Assembly: GCA_029261835.1 (NCBI GenBank)
Contig: JAJDAO010000083.1
Span: 51,380 to 115,379 of the forward strand
Direction of reading: 5' to 3'
DNA length: 64,000 nt
Origin: Deltaproteobacteria bacterium
GTDB lineage: Bacteria; Myxococcota_A; UBA9160; UBA4427
This document shows, piece after piece, positions 37,145-45,954 of this stretch. The notes below the pieces were generated by a model. That model was given only the letters and a program-made list of their open reading frames with translations. It was not told the DNA's origin and did not search any database. The translations under genes and the position numbers were made by a program. Position 1 is the stretch's first letter. The number at the start of each line of letters is the position of its first letter.

Positions 37145-37312
37145 CTAGTGTCCTGAGTCCGAAGTTCGCCAACTATCTCGACGACCATCCATCCTCGCTG
37201 GCTGCGTTGGGAATCCCTTGAAATATCGACGGATATTCCTGCGGTCTCCCGCCTTGCCAGCGAGGCGTCTGGGCGCCGATACAGTCGCCGAACTTCGGAC
37301 TCAGGACACTAG
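37145..37312. mobile_element. MITE-like element with 24-bp perfect terminal inverted repeats
   Basis: 168 bases flanked by perfect 24-base inverted repeats at 37145-37168 and 37289-37312; the outer part reads CTAGTGTCCTGAGTCC and its complement. The inside holds no gene. Outer CTAG fits the TA-target behaviour of IS630/Tc1-type elements, so this is probably a non-autonomous derivative. The right end supplies the TAG stop (37309-37311) of the GFA-like gene. Confidence 0.83.
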
Positions 37313-37722
37313 CCCGGCTGCCGCTCGAATGACTTCGCCCGATCCGGCACCGCCACCCAGCTCTGCTTGCTGGTCGTCCAGATGTGCAGCGCCGGCTCGA
37401 GCGACGAAGTGTCGTCAAGCGTCCCCGCCTTCACATTCACTACGCCTTCCAGATACGTCGGCTCGTGGTAGATCCGCGTTCCGCAGTCAGCGCAGAACGT
37501 GCACCGCAGAGATCGCCCACTCTCCGAGCTTCGGGAGAAGTCCCGCAGCTCGCCTGTGAGGAGCTCGAAGTCGTCCCGGCGGATGACCAGGCTCATTCCG
37601 AAAGCGCTACCCGATTGACGCTGGCATTGCTTGCAGTGGCACACGGCAAGCGTGAGTGGAGCGCCCCTGACGCGGTAGCGCACATTGCCGCACTGGCAGC
37701 CGCCGTCTCGTGAATCGCTCAT
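37309..37722 (-). CDS. GFA-family (glutathione-dependent formaldehyde-activating-like) zinc protein
   Basis: 137 residues from ATG 37722. Zinc ligands are in the family positions: Cys9 and Cys11 (GGCQCGNV), Cys28/Cys30/Cys33 (CHCKQC) and Cys74/Cys77/Cys80 (CTFCADCG). Small cytosolic protein; many members are of unknown substrate. Its stop codon is part of the MITE-like right end, so the last residues may have been replaced by the insertion. The length is still normal for the family. Confidence 0.85.
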   Translation of the reverse strand: MSDSRDGGCQCGNVRYRVRGAPLTLAVCHCKQCQRQSGSAFGMSLVIRRDDFELLTGELRDFSRSSESGRSLRCTFCADCGTRIYHEPTYLEGVVNVKAGTLDDTSSLEPALHIWTTSKQSWVAVPDRAKSFERQPG

Positions 37723-37947
37723 GACCACCTCCCGACGCTCAGGTTGCCGGACAAGCGAATGCCCGGACACATCCGTCAACGCTCCAGTCCGGGGGCATCG
37801 CCTACACGCTTGGTTTCACACCCTGCTTCCGAACACATCCTCGGCTTCCAGCATGCGTCCGTCCACCTGCCGCAGCCGGGCGTGGCTGCAACAGACGCCT
37901 CAGGTTCCCGCGTGTACAGATACTGAAGACACGCGACGCGCCGCAAG

Positions 37948-38505
37948 TCAGCGGTGGGGCTCAGCCAGGATCGCTTTGATGCACGCGGCCGCAGCGCGAA
38001 CGTCGGAGACGGTGTGGTCGGGCCGCACCTCGCCGCTGTCGAGCGTCGACTGGCCGTGTCCCGTGCGAACCAGGATGGTCGTCGCGCCGACTGCAGCGCC
38101 CAGGCAGATGTCGCCCGCAGCGTCTCCGACGACGAAGCTACTGGCGGGATCGAAGCCGAGCTCACTCGCAGCGCGCTCGACCATGCCGGGGCGGGGCTTG
38201 CGACAGGCGCAGCCGTCGTCGGGGTGATGGGGGCAGTAGTAGATGCCGTCGAGACGAACATCCTCGGCGGCGAGCAGATCGCCGAGCCGCCGGTGGATCG
38301 TTGCGAGACGGTCGGGATCGAAGTAGCCGCGCCCGATCGCGCTCTGGTTGGTGACCACCACGAGACCGAGCCCCGCAACGGCCAGCTCGCGCAGCGCCTC
38401 GGCGGCGCCCTCGATCAGCTCGACGCCGTCGGGATCGGAGAGGTAGTGCTTCTCGACAATGAGGGTGCCATCGCGATCGAGCAGAACGTAGCGGCGCTGT
38501 GTCAT
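37948..38505 (-). CDS. gmhB: D-glycero-D-manno-heptose 1,7-bisphosphate 7-phosphatase
   Basis: 185 residues from ATG 38505. HAD-superfamily: nucleophile motif LLDRDGTLI near the start, TNQSAIGRGY, the zinc-binding loop with CPHHPDDGCACRKPRPGM, and VGDAAGDICLGAAVGA for the last motif. This is the set that marks GmhB, which removes the C7 phosphate in heptose synthesis for lipopolysaccharide. It lies 95 bases downstream of the GH2 gene on the same strand, and co-transcription is possible. Confidence 0.87.
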   Translation of the reverse strand: MTQRRYVLLDRDGTLIVEKHYLSDPDGVELIEGAAEALRELAVAGLGLVVVTNQSAIGRGYFDPDRLATIHRRLGDLLAAEDVRLDGIYYCPHHPDDGCACRKPRPGMVERAASELGFDPASSFVVGDAAGDICLGAAVGATTILVRTGHGQSTLDSGEVRPDHTVSDVRAAAACIKAILAEPHR

Positions 38506-38600
38506 CGGGCGGTCTCCGGGGCGGCGACGAATCGCGAAGCGCAAGAGCATACGAACGGGGCCGAGCGGTGTCCACGCGGGGCGCGACAGCGCGCGCAATC

Positions 38601-40607
38601 TCACCCGCTCTCTCGCCCCTGCCCCGCCATCTCGCGATAGACGCGCTGCAGCACCTCGAAGGCGGCCTTCTTCTCTCCGCGCTCGGAGATCAGTCCCTTG
38701 CGGTTCCAGTAGTCCTGCACGCCCTGATAGAGTCGCAGGGGTGAGCGGAAATCCTTCAGCACCCAGGGGCTGAGCCCCGCCAGCCCGGACTGTTGGCGCA
38801 GCATCTCGATCTGCCGCCGGTAGACAAGCGCTTGGTATTCCTCGCTATAGGCGACCAGCTCGTGCTCGGGCGCGTGCAGGCCCGCCTTGGCGCCCGCACC
38901 CAATTCGCTCATCAGCATGGGCTTGCTGCTCTCGCTCTCGATCCGGATGCGGTGCATGTGGTCGATCATCACGCGGCGGGTGTGGTGGCTCGAGAAGGGA
39001 CCGAGCAGGCCCATCGCACCGCTGTAGTACCAACCGAAGTACTGGTTCAGCGCCTGGACGTCCACCAGCTCTGCCAGTGGATCACGCACGCGATAGATCC
39101 AGTCTCCCGTCGGCAGTCCAAGCAACGCGGGGAGGTATCCTCGCATCACGAACTGCACCAGATCCCCGGCCGACGTCAGCAACGCTGCGGTCACGAGGCG
39201 GCTGGGGTCAAGGCGACGCACGTGCTGCGCCAGGGCGCTCATGAACTGCTGCCGCTCCGGGCTGGTGGGCGTCTCGTTGCCAATGCTCCAGAGCACCACC
39301 GAGGCGCGATTGCGGTCTCGCGCGATCAGCTCGCTGAGCTGGCGCTCCGCGCGCGCCCGAGTCACGGGATTGCCGAAATCGATGTCCCAGTAGACCGGGA
39401 TCTCCTCCCAGACCAGGAGCCCCAGGCGGTCGGCCAGTCGGGCCATGTGCTGGCTGTGGGGGTAGTGGGCCAGACGCACGAAGTTGGCGCCGAGCTCGCT
39501 CGCCCAGCCGAGCAAGCGCTCGGCGTGCTCGGGGCTGTGGGCGCGCCCCTGCCCCTGTCCGGGCGCTTCCTCGTGCAGCGAGATTCCGCGCAAGAAGATC
39601 GGCTGCCCGTTGAGCAGAATCTCGTCGCCCCGTACGGCTACGCTACGAAACCCGATCTGATCACCAATCAGATCCTCGCCGCTCGAGATCTCCACCTCGT
39701 AGAGCCGGGGGCGGTCGGGCGTCCAGAGCTCGGGCCGGGCCGAGACGGCGAATTCGACACGACCCCGCTCGTCGCTCGTCATCTTCCGGTCGACACCCAG
39801 CTCGGGGATGCGAAGCCTCACCTCGCGTCCAGCTCGCTCACCCTCGAGCTCGATCCAACCGCCGATGCGGTCGTCCGCGTTCTCCACCAGCTGTACGAGG
39901 TAGTCACGCACGAAGGTTTCGGGTACGTCGATCAGCAGGACATCACGCGTGAGTCCGCCGTAGTTGTGCCAGTCGGTCGTGGGCGCCGGGACGTCGTCCG
40001 CCCCTCGCTCGCTGTCGACCCGTACGACCAGCAGATTGTCGCCCTCACGCAAGCGGCCGGTGACCTCGAAGTTGAAAGGTGTGAACCCGCCTTCGTGGCG
40101 ACCCAGCAGCAGGCCATTCAGGTAGACGGCTGCGCGATAGTTGGCCGCTCCGAACCAGAGATAGCTGCGCCGTCGCCGCTGCGGCGTGTGGGAAAACTCG
40201 CGCTTGTACCAGACCACACCCTGGTAGAAGACGAGCCGGGGATCCTGGGTGTTCCAGTCTCCGGGCACCTCGAGCCGCAGCCCGTTGCGAAAGGAGAACT
40301 CGGCCAGATCACTCGGCGATTGGGGCTCGACCGCGCGCGGCGCTACGCCGGCCAGGTCACCCTGGCGATACGGGTCGATCACCGCCTCCCAGCTGCCACC
40401 CAAGCGGGTGAATCGGCGGGCGTAGACGTTGGCAATGGGGGCCGAGGCGGCGGTCTGGGCATTCTCGACCACTGAGCGCTGGTGGTCGAGGATCTCCTTG
40501 GTCCGCCTGGGCCAGTCGCCAACCCAGAGATAGACCGTGAGGGCCAGGCTCGCCGTTCCCAGCACGAAGAGCAGCACGCTAAGACAGCTCCAGAGCTGGC
40601 GCTTCAT
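38601..40607 (-). CDS. Glycoside hydrolase family 2 protein, membrane-anchored
   Basis: 668 residues. One N-terminal membrane anchor (about 8-30) precedes the GH2 domains: jelly-roll sugar-binding domain (about 60-230), immunoglobulin-like domain (about 235-325) and TIM barrel. Acid/base Glu445 sits in SIGNETP and the nucleophile Glu569 in MLMSELGAGAK. These are the catalytic positions of beta-galactosidases and beta-glucuronidases. Which glycan is cleaved cannot be decided. The anchor places the enzyme in the periplasm or on the outer face. Confidence 0.85.
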   Translation of the reverse strand: MKRQLWSCLSVLLFVLGTASLALTVYLWVGDWPRRTKEILDHQRSVVENAQTAASAPIANVYARRFTRLGGSWEAVIDPYRQGDLAGVAPRAVEPQSPSDLAEFSFRNGLRLEVPGDWNTQDPRLVFYQGVVWYKREFSHTPQRRRRSYLWFGAANYRAAVYLNGLLLGRHEGGFTPFNFEVTGRLREGDNLLVVRVDSERGADDVPAPTTDWHNYGGLTRDVLLIDVPETFVRDYLVQLVENADDRIGGWIELEGERAGREVRLRIPELGVDRKMTSDERGRVEFAVSARPELWTPDRPRLYEVEISSGEDLIGDQIGFRSVAVRGDEILLNGQPIFLRGISLHEEAPGQGQGRAHSPEHAERLLGWASELGANFVRLAHYPHSQHMARLADRLGLLVWEEIPVYWDIDFGNPVTRARAERQLSELIARDRNRASVVLWSIGNETPTSPERQQFMSALAQHVRRLDPSRLVTAALLTSAGDLVQFVMRGYLPALLGLPTGDWIYRVRDPLAELVDVQALNQYFGWYYSGAMGLLGPFSSHHTRRVMIDHMHRIRIESESSKPMLMSELGAGAKAGLHAPEHELVAYSEEYQALVYRRQIEMLRQQSGLAGLSPWVLKDFRSPLRLYQGVQDYWNRKGLISERGEKKAAFEVLQRVYREMAGQGRESG

Positions 40608-40901
40608 CTTCCAGTGACCTCCCCCACCACTCTAATGCGCCCGCCCTCCCGATTGCCACTGTCACAGGCGCCGGCCCCTCCGCGCGCTTCGGCGAGCCGG
40701 GGAGACGAGCACACCCGTGCTCCGATCCGGCCTGGCTCGGTTCTTCTTTCCATCGACCACGAGGGCGAAACCCCGCGAGCCTTCGCATGTCACTCTCACA
40801 ATTGTGTTGATTAGAAACTGCCAAGCGCGCACGATCTCGCTAGAAGCCATCTCACGGCCCAGCAGAGCCGAGATGAATCATCACAGAGACGCGAGGGAAT
40901 C
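40608..40901. other. Divergent intergenic region
   Basis: 294 bases between the divergent GH2 gene and the secreted protein at 40902. The perfect palindrome CACAATTGTG at 40797-40806, close to a TTGATT, could be an operator or part of the promoter of the rightward gene. Nothing else was recognised. Confidence 0.4.
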
Positions 40902-42542
40902 ATGAATCGCTGTAACACCACTGTATCGATTGCGACCCTGCTCCTGGTTCTGTCTCTTCCCTTCTCTATGGCGGGTGCCGAGGAGGAAAGAATACCAGCC
41001 ACCGCGAGCCTCGATCTCTTCGACGAATTCATTGCGAGCGAAGCCGAGCGCGTTTCCTCTCGAAAGCAGATCAACGCCTCGACGATCGGGGACAACACCA
41101 ACGCTGTGGTGGAGCGAAGCTCCGTCTCCGACTTTCTCGGCGTTGCGGCCAACCTATCCGGAATCAGCGAGGGCGCGGCGAGTGGCGGAAAGGCAAACTC
41201 CGTGTCCGCCACTGTTTCGCTCTTTTCCCTCGCTTCTGCGCTGACGGGCACCTCTCCCAACGACAGTGAGTTCTACAACCGCCAGCTCAATCGGCAATTG
41301 AGAAACTTCGCCTTCACGCTCGGATACGATGCGCCCGAAAGCAGTCCGCAGCGCGAGGCAAAGATCGTTGGATTCAAGTGGCGAGTCTACGGCGACGCGA
41401 GCAAGTCGGACGATCGAGTCATGAAGATTCCGTTCGTCGAGGGATTCAGGCCCACGCTGACCATCAACGCCCTGCGGGCCGCGAGCCCGGCGATGTGGCT
41501 CTTCGAGCCGCAAGGAGTGCCCTCCGAGCGCCTGCTGGCGGAATACCTCCACGAGCTCCTGATGGCGCAGGTGGATGCCAATGACTACTCGGAGTCGAAT
41601 GGCAGGTCGTTCGATGCGAACCTCACCGCGCTCCATAGTCTCGACAAGTCGAAAGCGGACGAGGTCTACAAGCGGATGCAGGACAAGAAGAATGGGCAGG
41701 CTGTGAGCTGCGGCGGCGATAGCAGTGACCCAGGGCTGAATGCCAAGCTGGCCTCCCTGCGAAGGACCAACGCATGCAAGCCCGACAAAGCCGTTCAAGA
41801 TGAGGTTCCGGGCCACCACTACGTCACCACGATCCTGTGCAAGGGAGCTGCCCGTGCGCCTATTGAAGAAGCTCCGGGCAAAGATCCAACGAGTCTTGCA
41901 CGAGCCACGAAGGCGTGGGTATCGGGCGAGCGGGAGAGCGCATTCAACTACCTGCGAAAGCACATCCAGGAAACGATGGATGGCAAGAGCGCGGCGGAGC
42001 GAGCGGATCTGGACGAGTCTGCGGCGCGTCTGATCAACGAGATCAACAAGCGCAGTGAGCTCGCGCTCAACTTCATGTCCAAGCTGAGGGATGGTCCGGA
42101 GAACAACAAGTACACCGTGGACTTCGTCGGGGAGGCGACCCCGTTCCACCACCGCAACGACATCTTCGGTCAGCTGAATGTCACCGTGAATGCCGGCTTG
42201 GAATATGAGGAGGTGCTGAGCGGTTCGGACAATATGGTCCTGCGTGCGGCCGTGGAGTTGCAGCTACCGCTCTCGCTGGGCCCCTATACACCGAGCATCG
42301 CGGACATGCGGCCGGAGATAAGCTTCGGAGGCTTCGGACGCTGGTTCGAAGAGGCCGGGGATCAGTACCAGGGCCAGGCGAAGCTGACGCTGCATCTCCT
42401 GCAAGGGATCTCGCTACCGCTGAGCTTCACCGTGGCGAACCGAAGCGAGCTGATCGATGAACTGGAAACCAAGGGAATGGTCGGCTTCACGATCGATACG
42501 GCAGCTCTGGCCGGCATCGCGAGGAGTTCCCTCGTTCCGTAG
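40902..42542 (+). CDS. Secreted protein of unknown function
   Basis: 546 residues from ATG 40902 with GAGG shortly before. The signal peptide ends near SMAGA. The mature region is soluble-looking, with coiled stretches (residues about 330-390) and a C-terminal strand-rich part (LTLHLLQGISLPLSFTVANR), which might be a beta barrel or a surface-binding region. No catalytic motif and no recognised family. Next genes are on the opposite strand. Confidence 0.7.
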   Translation: MNRCNTTVSIATLLLVLSLPFSMAGAEEERIPATASLDLFDEFIASEAERVSSRKQINASTIGDNTNAVVERSSVSDFLGVAANLSGISEGAASGGKANSVSATVSLFSLASALTGTSPNDSEFYNRQLNRQLRNFAFTLGYDAPESSPQREAKIVGFKWRVYGDASKSDDRVMKIPFVEGFRPTLTINALRAASPAMWLFEPQGVPSERLLAEYLHELLMAQVDANDYSESNGRSFDANLTALHSLDKSKADEVYKRMQDKKNGQAVSCGGDSSDPGLNAKLASLRRTNACKPDKAVQDEVPGHHYVTTILCKGAARAPIEEAPGKDPTSLARATKAWVSGERESAFNYLRKHIQETMDGKSAAERADLDESAARLINEINKRSELALNFMSKLRDGPENNKYTVDFVGEATPFHHRNDIFGQLNVTVNAGLEYEEVLSGSDNMVLRAAVELQLPLSLGPYTPSIADMRPEISFGGFGRWFEEAGDQYQGQAKLTLHLLQGISLPLSFTVANRSELIDELETKGMVGFTIDTAALAGIARSSLVP

Positions 42543-42598
42543 CACCTGAACGGGCCGGCAGACCTGGCAGTTGCCGCACCGGCTGATCCTCCGAGCCC

Positions 42599-43411
42599 CT
42601 ATTCCGCATGCACCGCACCCTCGCGCAGCAGCTCATCCACCAGCTCCTCCGAGTAGCCGATATCGCGCGTGAGGGCGTGGGCGAAGTCGCTGCCGTCCAG
42701 GACCTGCTGGTGGATGCCGTCGGCGTTGCGCTCGAAGCGGGTGGTGGCGAGGTAGTTGATGAGGTGACTCTCATGGTTGCGGCGGGCGTAGAGGAAGGCA
42801 TTGAAGGGGCTGTCCTCACGAGAGGCCTCGTAGCGCTCGAGATAGAAGGGCTCGTCGACGGGATCGTCGAGCAGGCGGCAGGGAACGGGCTCGGGCCGCC
42901 AAGCGTTGCTGAAGTGGAGGAGCCAGCCCGCGTCGTGCGCCTCACCGCGGGCGGAGAGAAGCGCATGGTGCTGCTCGAACGAGCCGCCGGGCGTCAGCTC
43001 GAGGCTGGCCTCGGTCAACATGGACGAGTCGACCAGTAGCTCCCGCCCTTCGAGCCGTACGAGCAGGCTGCCGTGGTTTCGCACGCCGGTGTCGAACATC
43101 GACGCCGAGATGCGGCGCACGTCGAAGCCGCAGGCGGCGAGCAGTGCGCCCAAAGCGTTGCTGGTGGGCCAGCAGGTTCCGGCGGCGCCGTGCCGCAGCC
43201 AGAACGAGAAGAACTCGTCGGGATCGCCGCCGGGAAAGGGCCCTGGGGCGGACCGCCGCAGTGCCAACCGCTTGCGCGCGTTGTCGAACGGGATGTTGCG
43301 ACACCAGCCCCGGTAGAGGGTATCCAGGCCCGCACGCGTGAGGTCGGGCGTCGCCGCCAGCCCAAGGCGCTGCAAGATCTCTTCGACGCGCTTCGGGCTG
43401 AGGCCGCCCAT
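42599..43411 (-). CDS. Arylamine N-acetyltransferase family protein
   Basis: 270 residues from ATG 43411. The NAT triad is visible: Cys80 in GAAGTCWPTSNALGALL, His113 in RNHGSLLV and Asp128 in ELLVDSS. It transfers acetyl or other acyl groups to amines or related substrates. The ATG lies 6 bases after the TGA that ends the UGA-containing gene upstream, in the same frame, so the two are surely co-transcribed and probably translationally coupled. The NAT residue set differs in detail from classical NATs (GTCWP instead of GGRCFE), so the acceptor may be different. Confidence 0.78.
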   Translation of the reverse strand: MGGLSPKRVEEILQRLGLAATPDLTRAGLDTLYRGWCRNIPFDNARKRLALRRSAPGPFPGGDPDEFFSFWLRHGAAGTCWPTSNALGALLAACGFDVRRISASMFDTGVRNHGSLLVRLEGRELLVDSSMLTEASLELTPGGSFEQHHALLSARGEAHDAGWLLHFSNAWRPEPVPCRLLDDPVDEPFYLERYEASREDSPFNAFLYARRNHESHLINYLATTRFERNADGIHQQVLDGSDFAHALTRDIGYSEELVDELLREGAVHAE

Positions 43412-43417
43412 CAAACG

Positions 43418-44017
43418 TCAGGCTTCTTGCCCGGGCGACGAATCGGCCGGCGCCGAGCCTTCCGGCAGCGGACAGAACGCACCTTCGGAGAAGTCGGCGG
43501 CTTGCACGTCGAAGGCGCGGTTGAACCGCGAGCGCAGGTTCTCGTGGGCGATGGCCGTCGTCAGCTCGACCATCTCGGGCTCGTCGAGGAAGCCGCGTAG
43601 CCGCTGGAAGAGTTCCTCGCCGACTGTGGCCGGCGTGCTGGTCAATGCCCGGGCATATTCAAGAACAGCCAGCTCCTCGGGCGAGAAGGCGTCGCCCGCC
43701 GGGTTGCCGGAGATGTTCTCGAGCTGACGTTCGCTGATGCCCGCTTCTCTGCCGCCGGCAGAGTGGATGTCGATTCAGAAGGGACACCCGACCATGAGAG
43801 CCACCTTCAGCTCGGCCAGCCTGCGCAGCTTGGGGTCGAGGTGGCGGGCTCGGTCCAGGTGCAGCTCCCACAGGCTCCAGCCACGCAGCAGCTTCGGCAC
43901 ATGGGCGACGATGGGCCAGGTCTCGGGCAGGCGGCCCATGCGCCTGCGGATCGCCCCCAGCAGCAGCCGAGCCGTCCAGGGCGTCTTCTCACGTCTCGCT
44001 CCCGCCATGCGCGCCAT
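43418..44017 (-). CDS. Candidate selenoprotein: carboxymuconolactone-decarboxylase/AhpD-like with C-x-x-U motif
   Basis: Read through the in-frame TGA at 43775-43777, the gene encodes 199 residues with selenocysteine at 81. The family core is KLRRLAELKVALMVGC-P-F-U-IDIHSAG: Cys78 and Sec81 stand where AhpD/CMD proteins have the catalytic CxxC, followed by the conserved IDIHS. The sequence after the UGA continues as a good family match (SERQLENISG, AVLEYARALT, EEPEMVELTTAIAHEN-like). A GAGGAG site precedes ATG 44017. A near-perfect hairpin follows the UGA. Such AhpD-like proteins are thiol (here selenol) peroxidases or reductants. It is the first gene of an operon with the arylamine N-acetyltransferase. 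A nonsense mutation would leave the second half unconserved, which is not what is seen. Confidence 0.9.
43747..43763 (-). promoter_or_regulatory. Putative SECIS stem-loop of the AhpD-like gene
   Basis: Eleven bases after the UGA the transcript holds CUCUGCC-GGC-GGCAGAG, seven perfect pairs with a G-starting apical loop (or six pairs and loop CGGCG). Loop distance from the UGA is 18 bases, inside the range known for bacterial SECIS hairpins. Codons across the hairpin still encode the conserved IDIHSAG region, so protein and RNA constraints overlap. Confidence 0.74.
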
Positions 44018-44235
44018 CGCTCGATCTCCTCAAAGGCAGAGGAGTATCGCGCTGCAGCGCTTATGTCACCCGCACGCTGAACCGGCGTCAGCTCGCAGCG
44101 GCGGCCGCCGCCCCGCCGCAACGCGAGAGGACCCCCGAGCCGCCCGCTCAGCTCGGTTGGGAGCTGCTCGCGTTCCGTACTAATCTGGCCTGAGCGCGCG
44201 AGGTCGCGCGATCCACCACCAGCCAGAGGTGAACC

Positions 44236-45939
44236 ATGATCCTACTCAATCCCAAGCAGCACGATCGCAAGTATCCCGACGAGAGGTCGCGCGAGATCAT
44301 GCGCAAGACCATCGCGTTCTTCGAGGACAAGGGGATCGGGAGGATCAAGCGGGACGACCACGAGCGGTCGTGGTATGCCGACTTTCTCGAGTTCCAGAAG
44401 AAGGAGGGCCTCTTCGCCAGCCTCCTCACGCCCGCGCCCTATGCGAGCGGAAATCCAGACACGCGCTGGGACACCTACCGCAACTGCGAGTTCAACGAGA
44501 TCCTCGCCTTCTACGGGCTGGCCTACTGGTACACCTGGCAGGTCACGATCCTGGGGCTCGGCCCCATCTGGATGAGTCCCAACGAGGCGGTCAAGCAGCA
44601 GACCGCGCAGCTGCTGAGGGAGGGCGGCATCTTCGCCTTCGGGCTCTCCGAGAAGGAGCACGGGGCCGACCTCTACTCCACGCAGATGGCCCTCGCCCCG
44701 CTGCCGGACGGCACGTTCAAGGCGAACGGCCGCAAGTACTACATCGGAAACGCCAACCAGGCGGCGCTGGTCTCCACCTTCGGGAAGATGACCGACAGCG
44801 ACGACTTCGTCTTCTTCGCGGTGGGGTCCAAGCACGGGAAGTACGAGTGCGTACAGAACGTGTGCAATTCACAGAACTTCGTGGCGGAGTACGCGCTTCA
44901 CGACTACCCCATCACCGAGGCGGAGATCCTCACCAAGGGGCGGGACGCCTGGGACGCGGCGCTCAACACCGTCAACGTCGGCAAGTTCAATCTCGGCTGG
45001 GCCTCGATCGGCATGTGCACGCACGCTTTCTACGAATCGATCGACCACGCCACCAACCGGGTGCTCTACGGCAAGCGCGTGACGGAGTTCTCGCAGGTCA
45101 AGCAGCTCTTCTCCGACGCCTACTGCCGGCTCGTGGCCATGAAGCTCTTTGCGCTCAGGGCCTCCGACTACATGCGCGCCGCATCCCCGCAAGACCGGCG
45201 ATACCTGCTCTACAACCCGCTGGTGAAGATGAAGGTGACGACCCAGGGCGAGGACGTGATCAATCACCTGTGGGACGTGATCTCCGCCAAGGGCTTCGAG
45301 AAGGACACTTTCTTCGAGATGGCCGCGCGGGACATCCGGGCCCTGCCCAAGCTGGAGGGCACCGTTCACGTCAACATGGCGCTGATCATCAAGTTCATGA
45401 GCAACTACTTCTTCAACCCCGGCGAGTTTCCGGAGATCGGCAAGCGAGACGGACCGGAGAACGACGACTTCTTGTTCGAGCAGGGGCCGACGAAGGGACT
45501 GGGCAAAATCCAGTTCCACGACTACAAGACCGCCTACCAGGGCGTGGACATCCCCAACGTGCGCGTGCTGGCGGAGCAGATCGAGGTCTTCGTGGAGTTC
45601 CTCGCGCAGGCCACGCCCAGCCAGGAGCAGGCGACGGACCTGGACTTCCTGCTGACCTTCGGCGAGCTGTTCAGCCTGGTCCCCTACGGTCAGCTGATCC
45701 TCGAGAACCAAGAGATCTACCAGGTGGAAGACGAGGTGATCGACCAGATCTTCGACGTGCTGGTGCGCGATTTCTCCAAGTACGCGCTCCAGCTCTACTC
45801 CAAGACCAGCAGCACCAGCCGGCAGATGGAGCTCTGCTTGAAGATGATCCGCAAACCGGTGGTGGACACCGCCCGATTCGAGCGCGTGCTCGAGAACCAC
45901 ATCTACTCACTCAATGGTGTCTACTCAGCGAGCGACTGA
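44236..45939 (+). CDS. Acyl-CoA dehydrogenase/oxidase-like flavoprotein
   Basis: 567 residues from ATG 44236 (GAGGTG upstream). The N-terminal helical region is followed by the mid domain (GIFAFGLSEKEHGADLYSTQ, KANGRKYYIGNANQAAL) and the C-terminal helical domain (KRVTEFSQVKQLFSDAYCRL, LPKLEGTVHVNMALI). The Glu in LEGT is at the usual place of the catalytic base in this long subgroup. It oxidises a CoA thioester and is probably part of fatty-acid or similar degradation. It stands alone, facing the decayed PQQ dehydrogenase. Confidence 0.86.
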   Translation: MILLNPKQHDRKYPDERSREIMRKTIAFFEDKGIGRIKRDDHERSWYADFLEFQKKEGLFASLLTPAPYASGNPDTRWDTYRNCEFNEILAFYGLAYWYTWQVTILGLGPIWMSPNEAVKQQTAQLLREGGIFAFGLSEKEHGADLYSTQMALAPLPDGTFKANGRKYYIGNANQAALVSTFGKMTDSDDFVFFAVGSKHGKYECVQNVCNSQNFVAEYALHDYPITEAEILTKGRDAWDAALNTVNVGKFNLGWASIGMCTHAFYESIDHATNRVLYGKRVTEFSQVKQLFSDAYCRLVAMKLFALRASDYMRAASPQDRRYLLYNPLVKMKVTTQGEDVINHLWDVISAKGFEKDTFFEMAARDIRALPKLEGTVHVNMALIIKFMSNYFFNPGEFPEIGKRDGPENDDFLFEQGPTKGLGKIQFHDYKTAYQGVDIPNVRVLAEQIEVFVEFLAQATPSQEQATDLDFLLTFGELFSLVPYGQLILENQEIYQVEDEVIDQIFDVLVRDFSKYALQLYSKTSSTSRQMELCLKMIRKPVVDTARFERVLENHIYSLNGVYSASD

Positions 45940-45954
45940 CGGGGGGGCGTCTTC

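Noticed and set aside
36843..37172. Overlapping small frames on both strands before the MITE-like element.
   Set aside because: No similarity to known families, no ribosome binding site, and the right end runs into the inverted repeat.
43418..43420. The final TGA of the AhpD-like gene is in frame with the arylamine N-acetyltransferase, so a second read-through would fuse the two proteins.
   Set aside because: The TGA is not at a conserved redox residue, no SECIS-like hairpin was seen after it, and the next gene has its own ATG six bases later. A normal stop is simpler.
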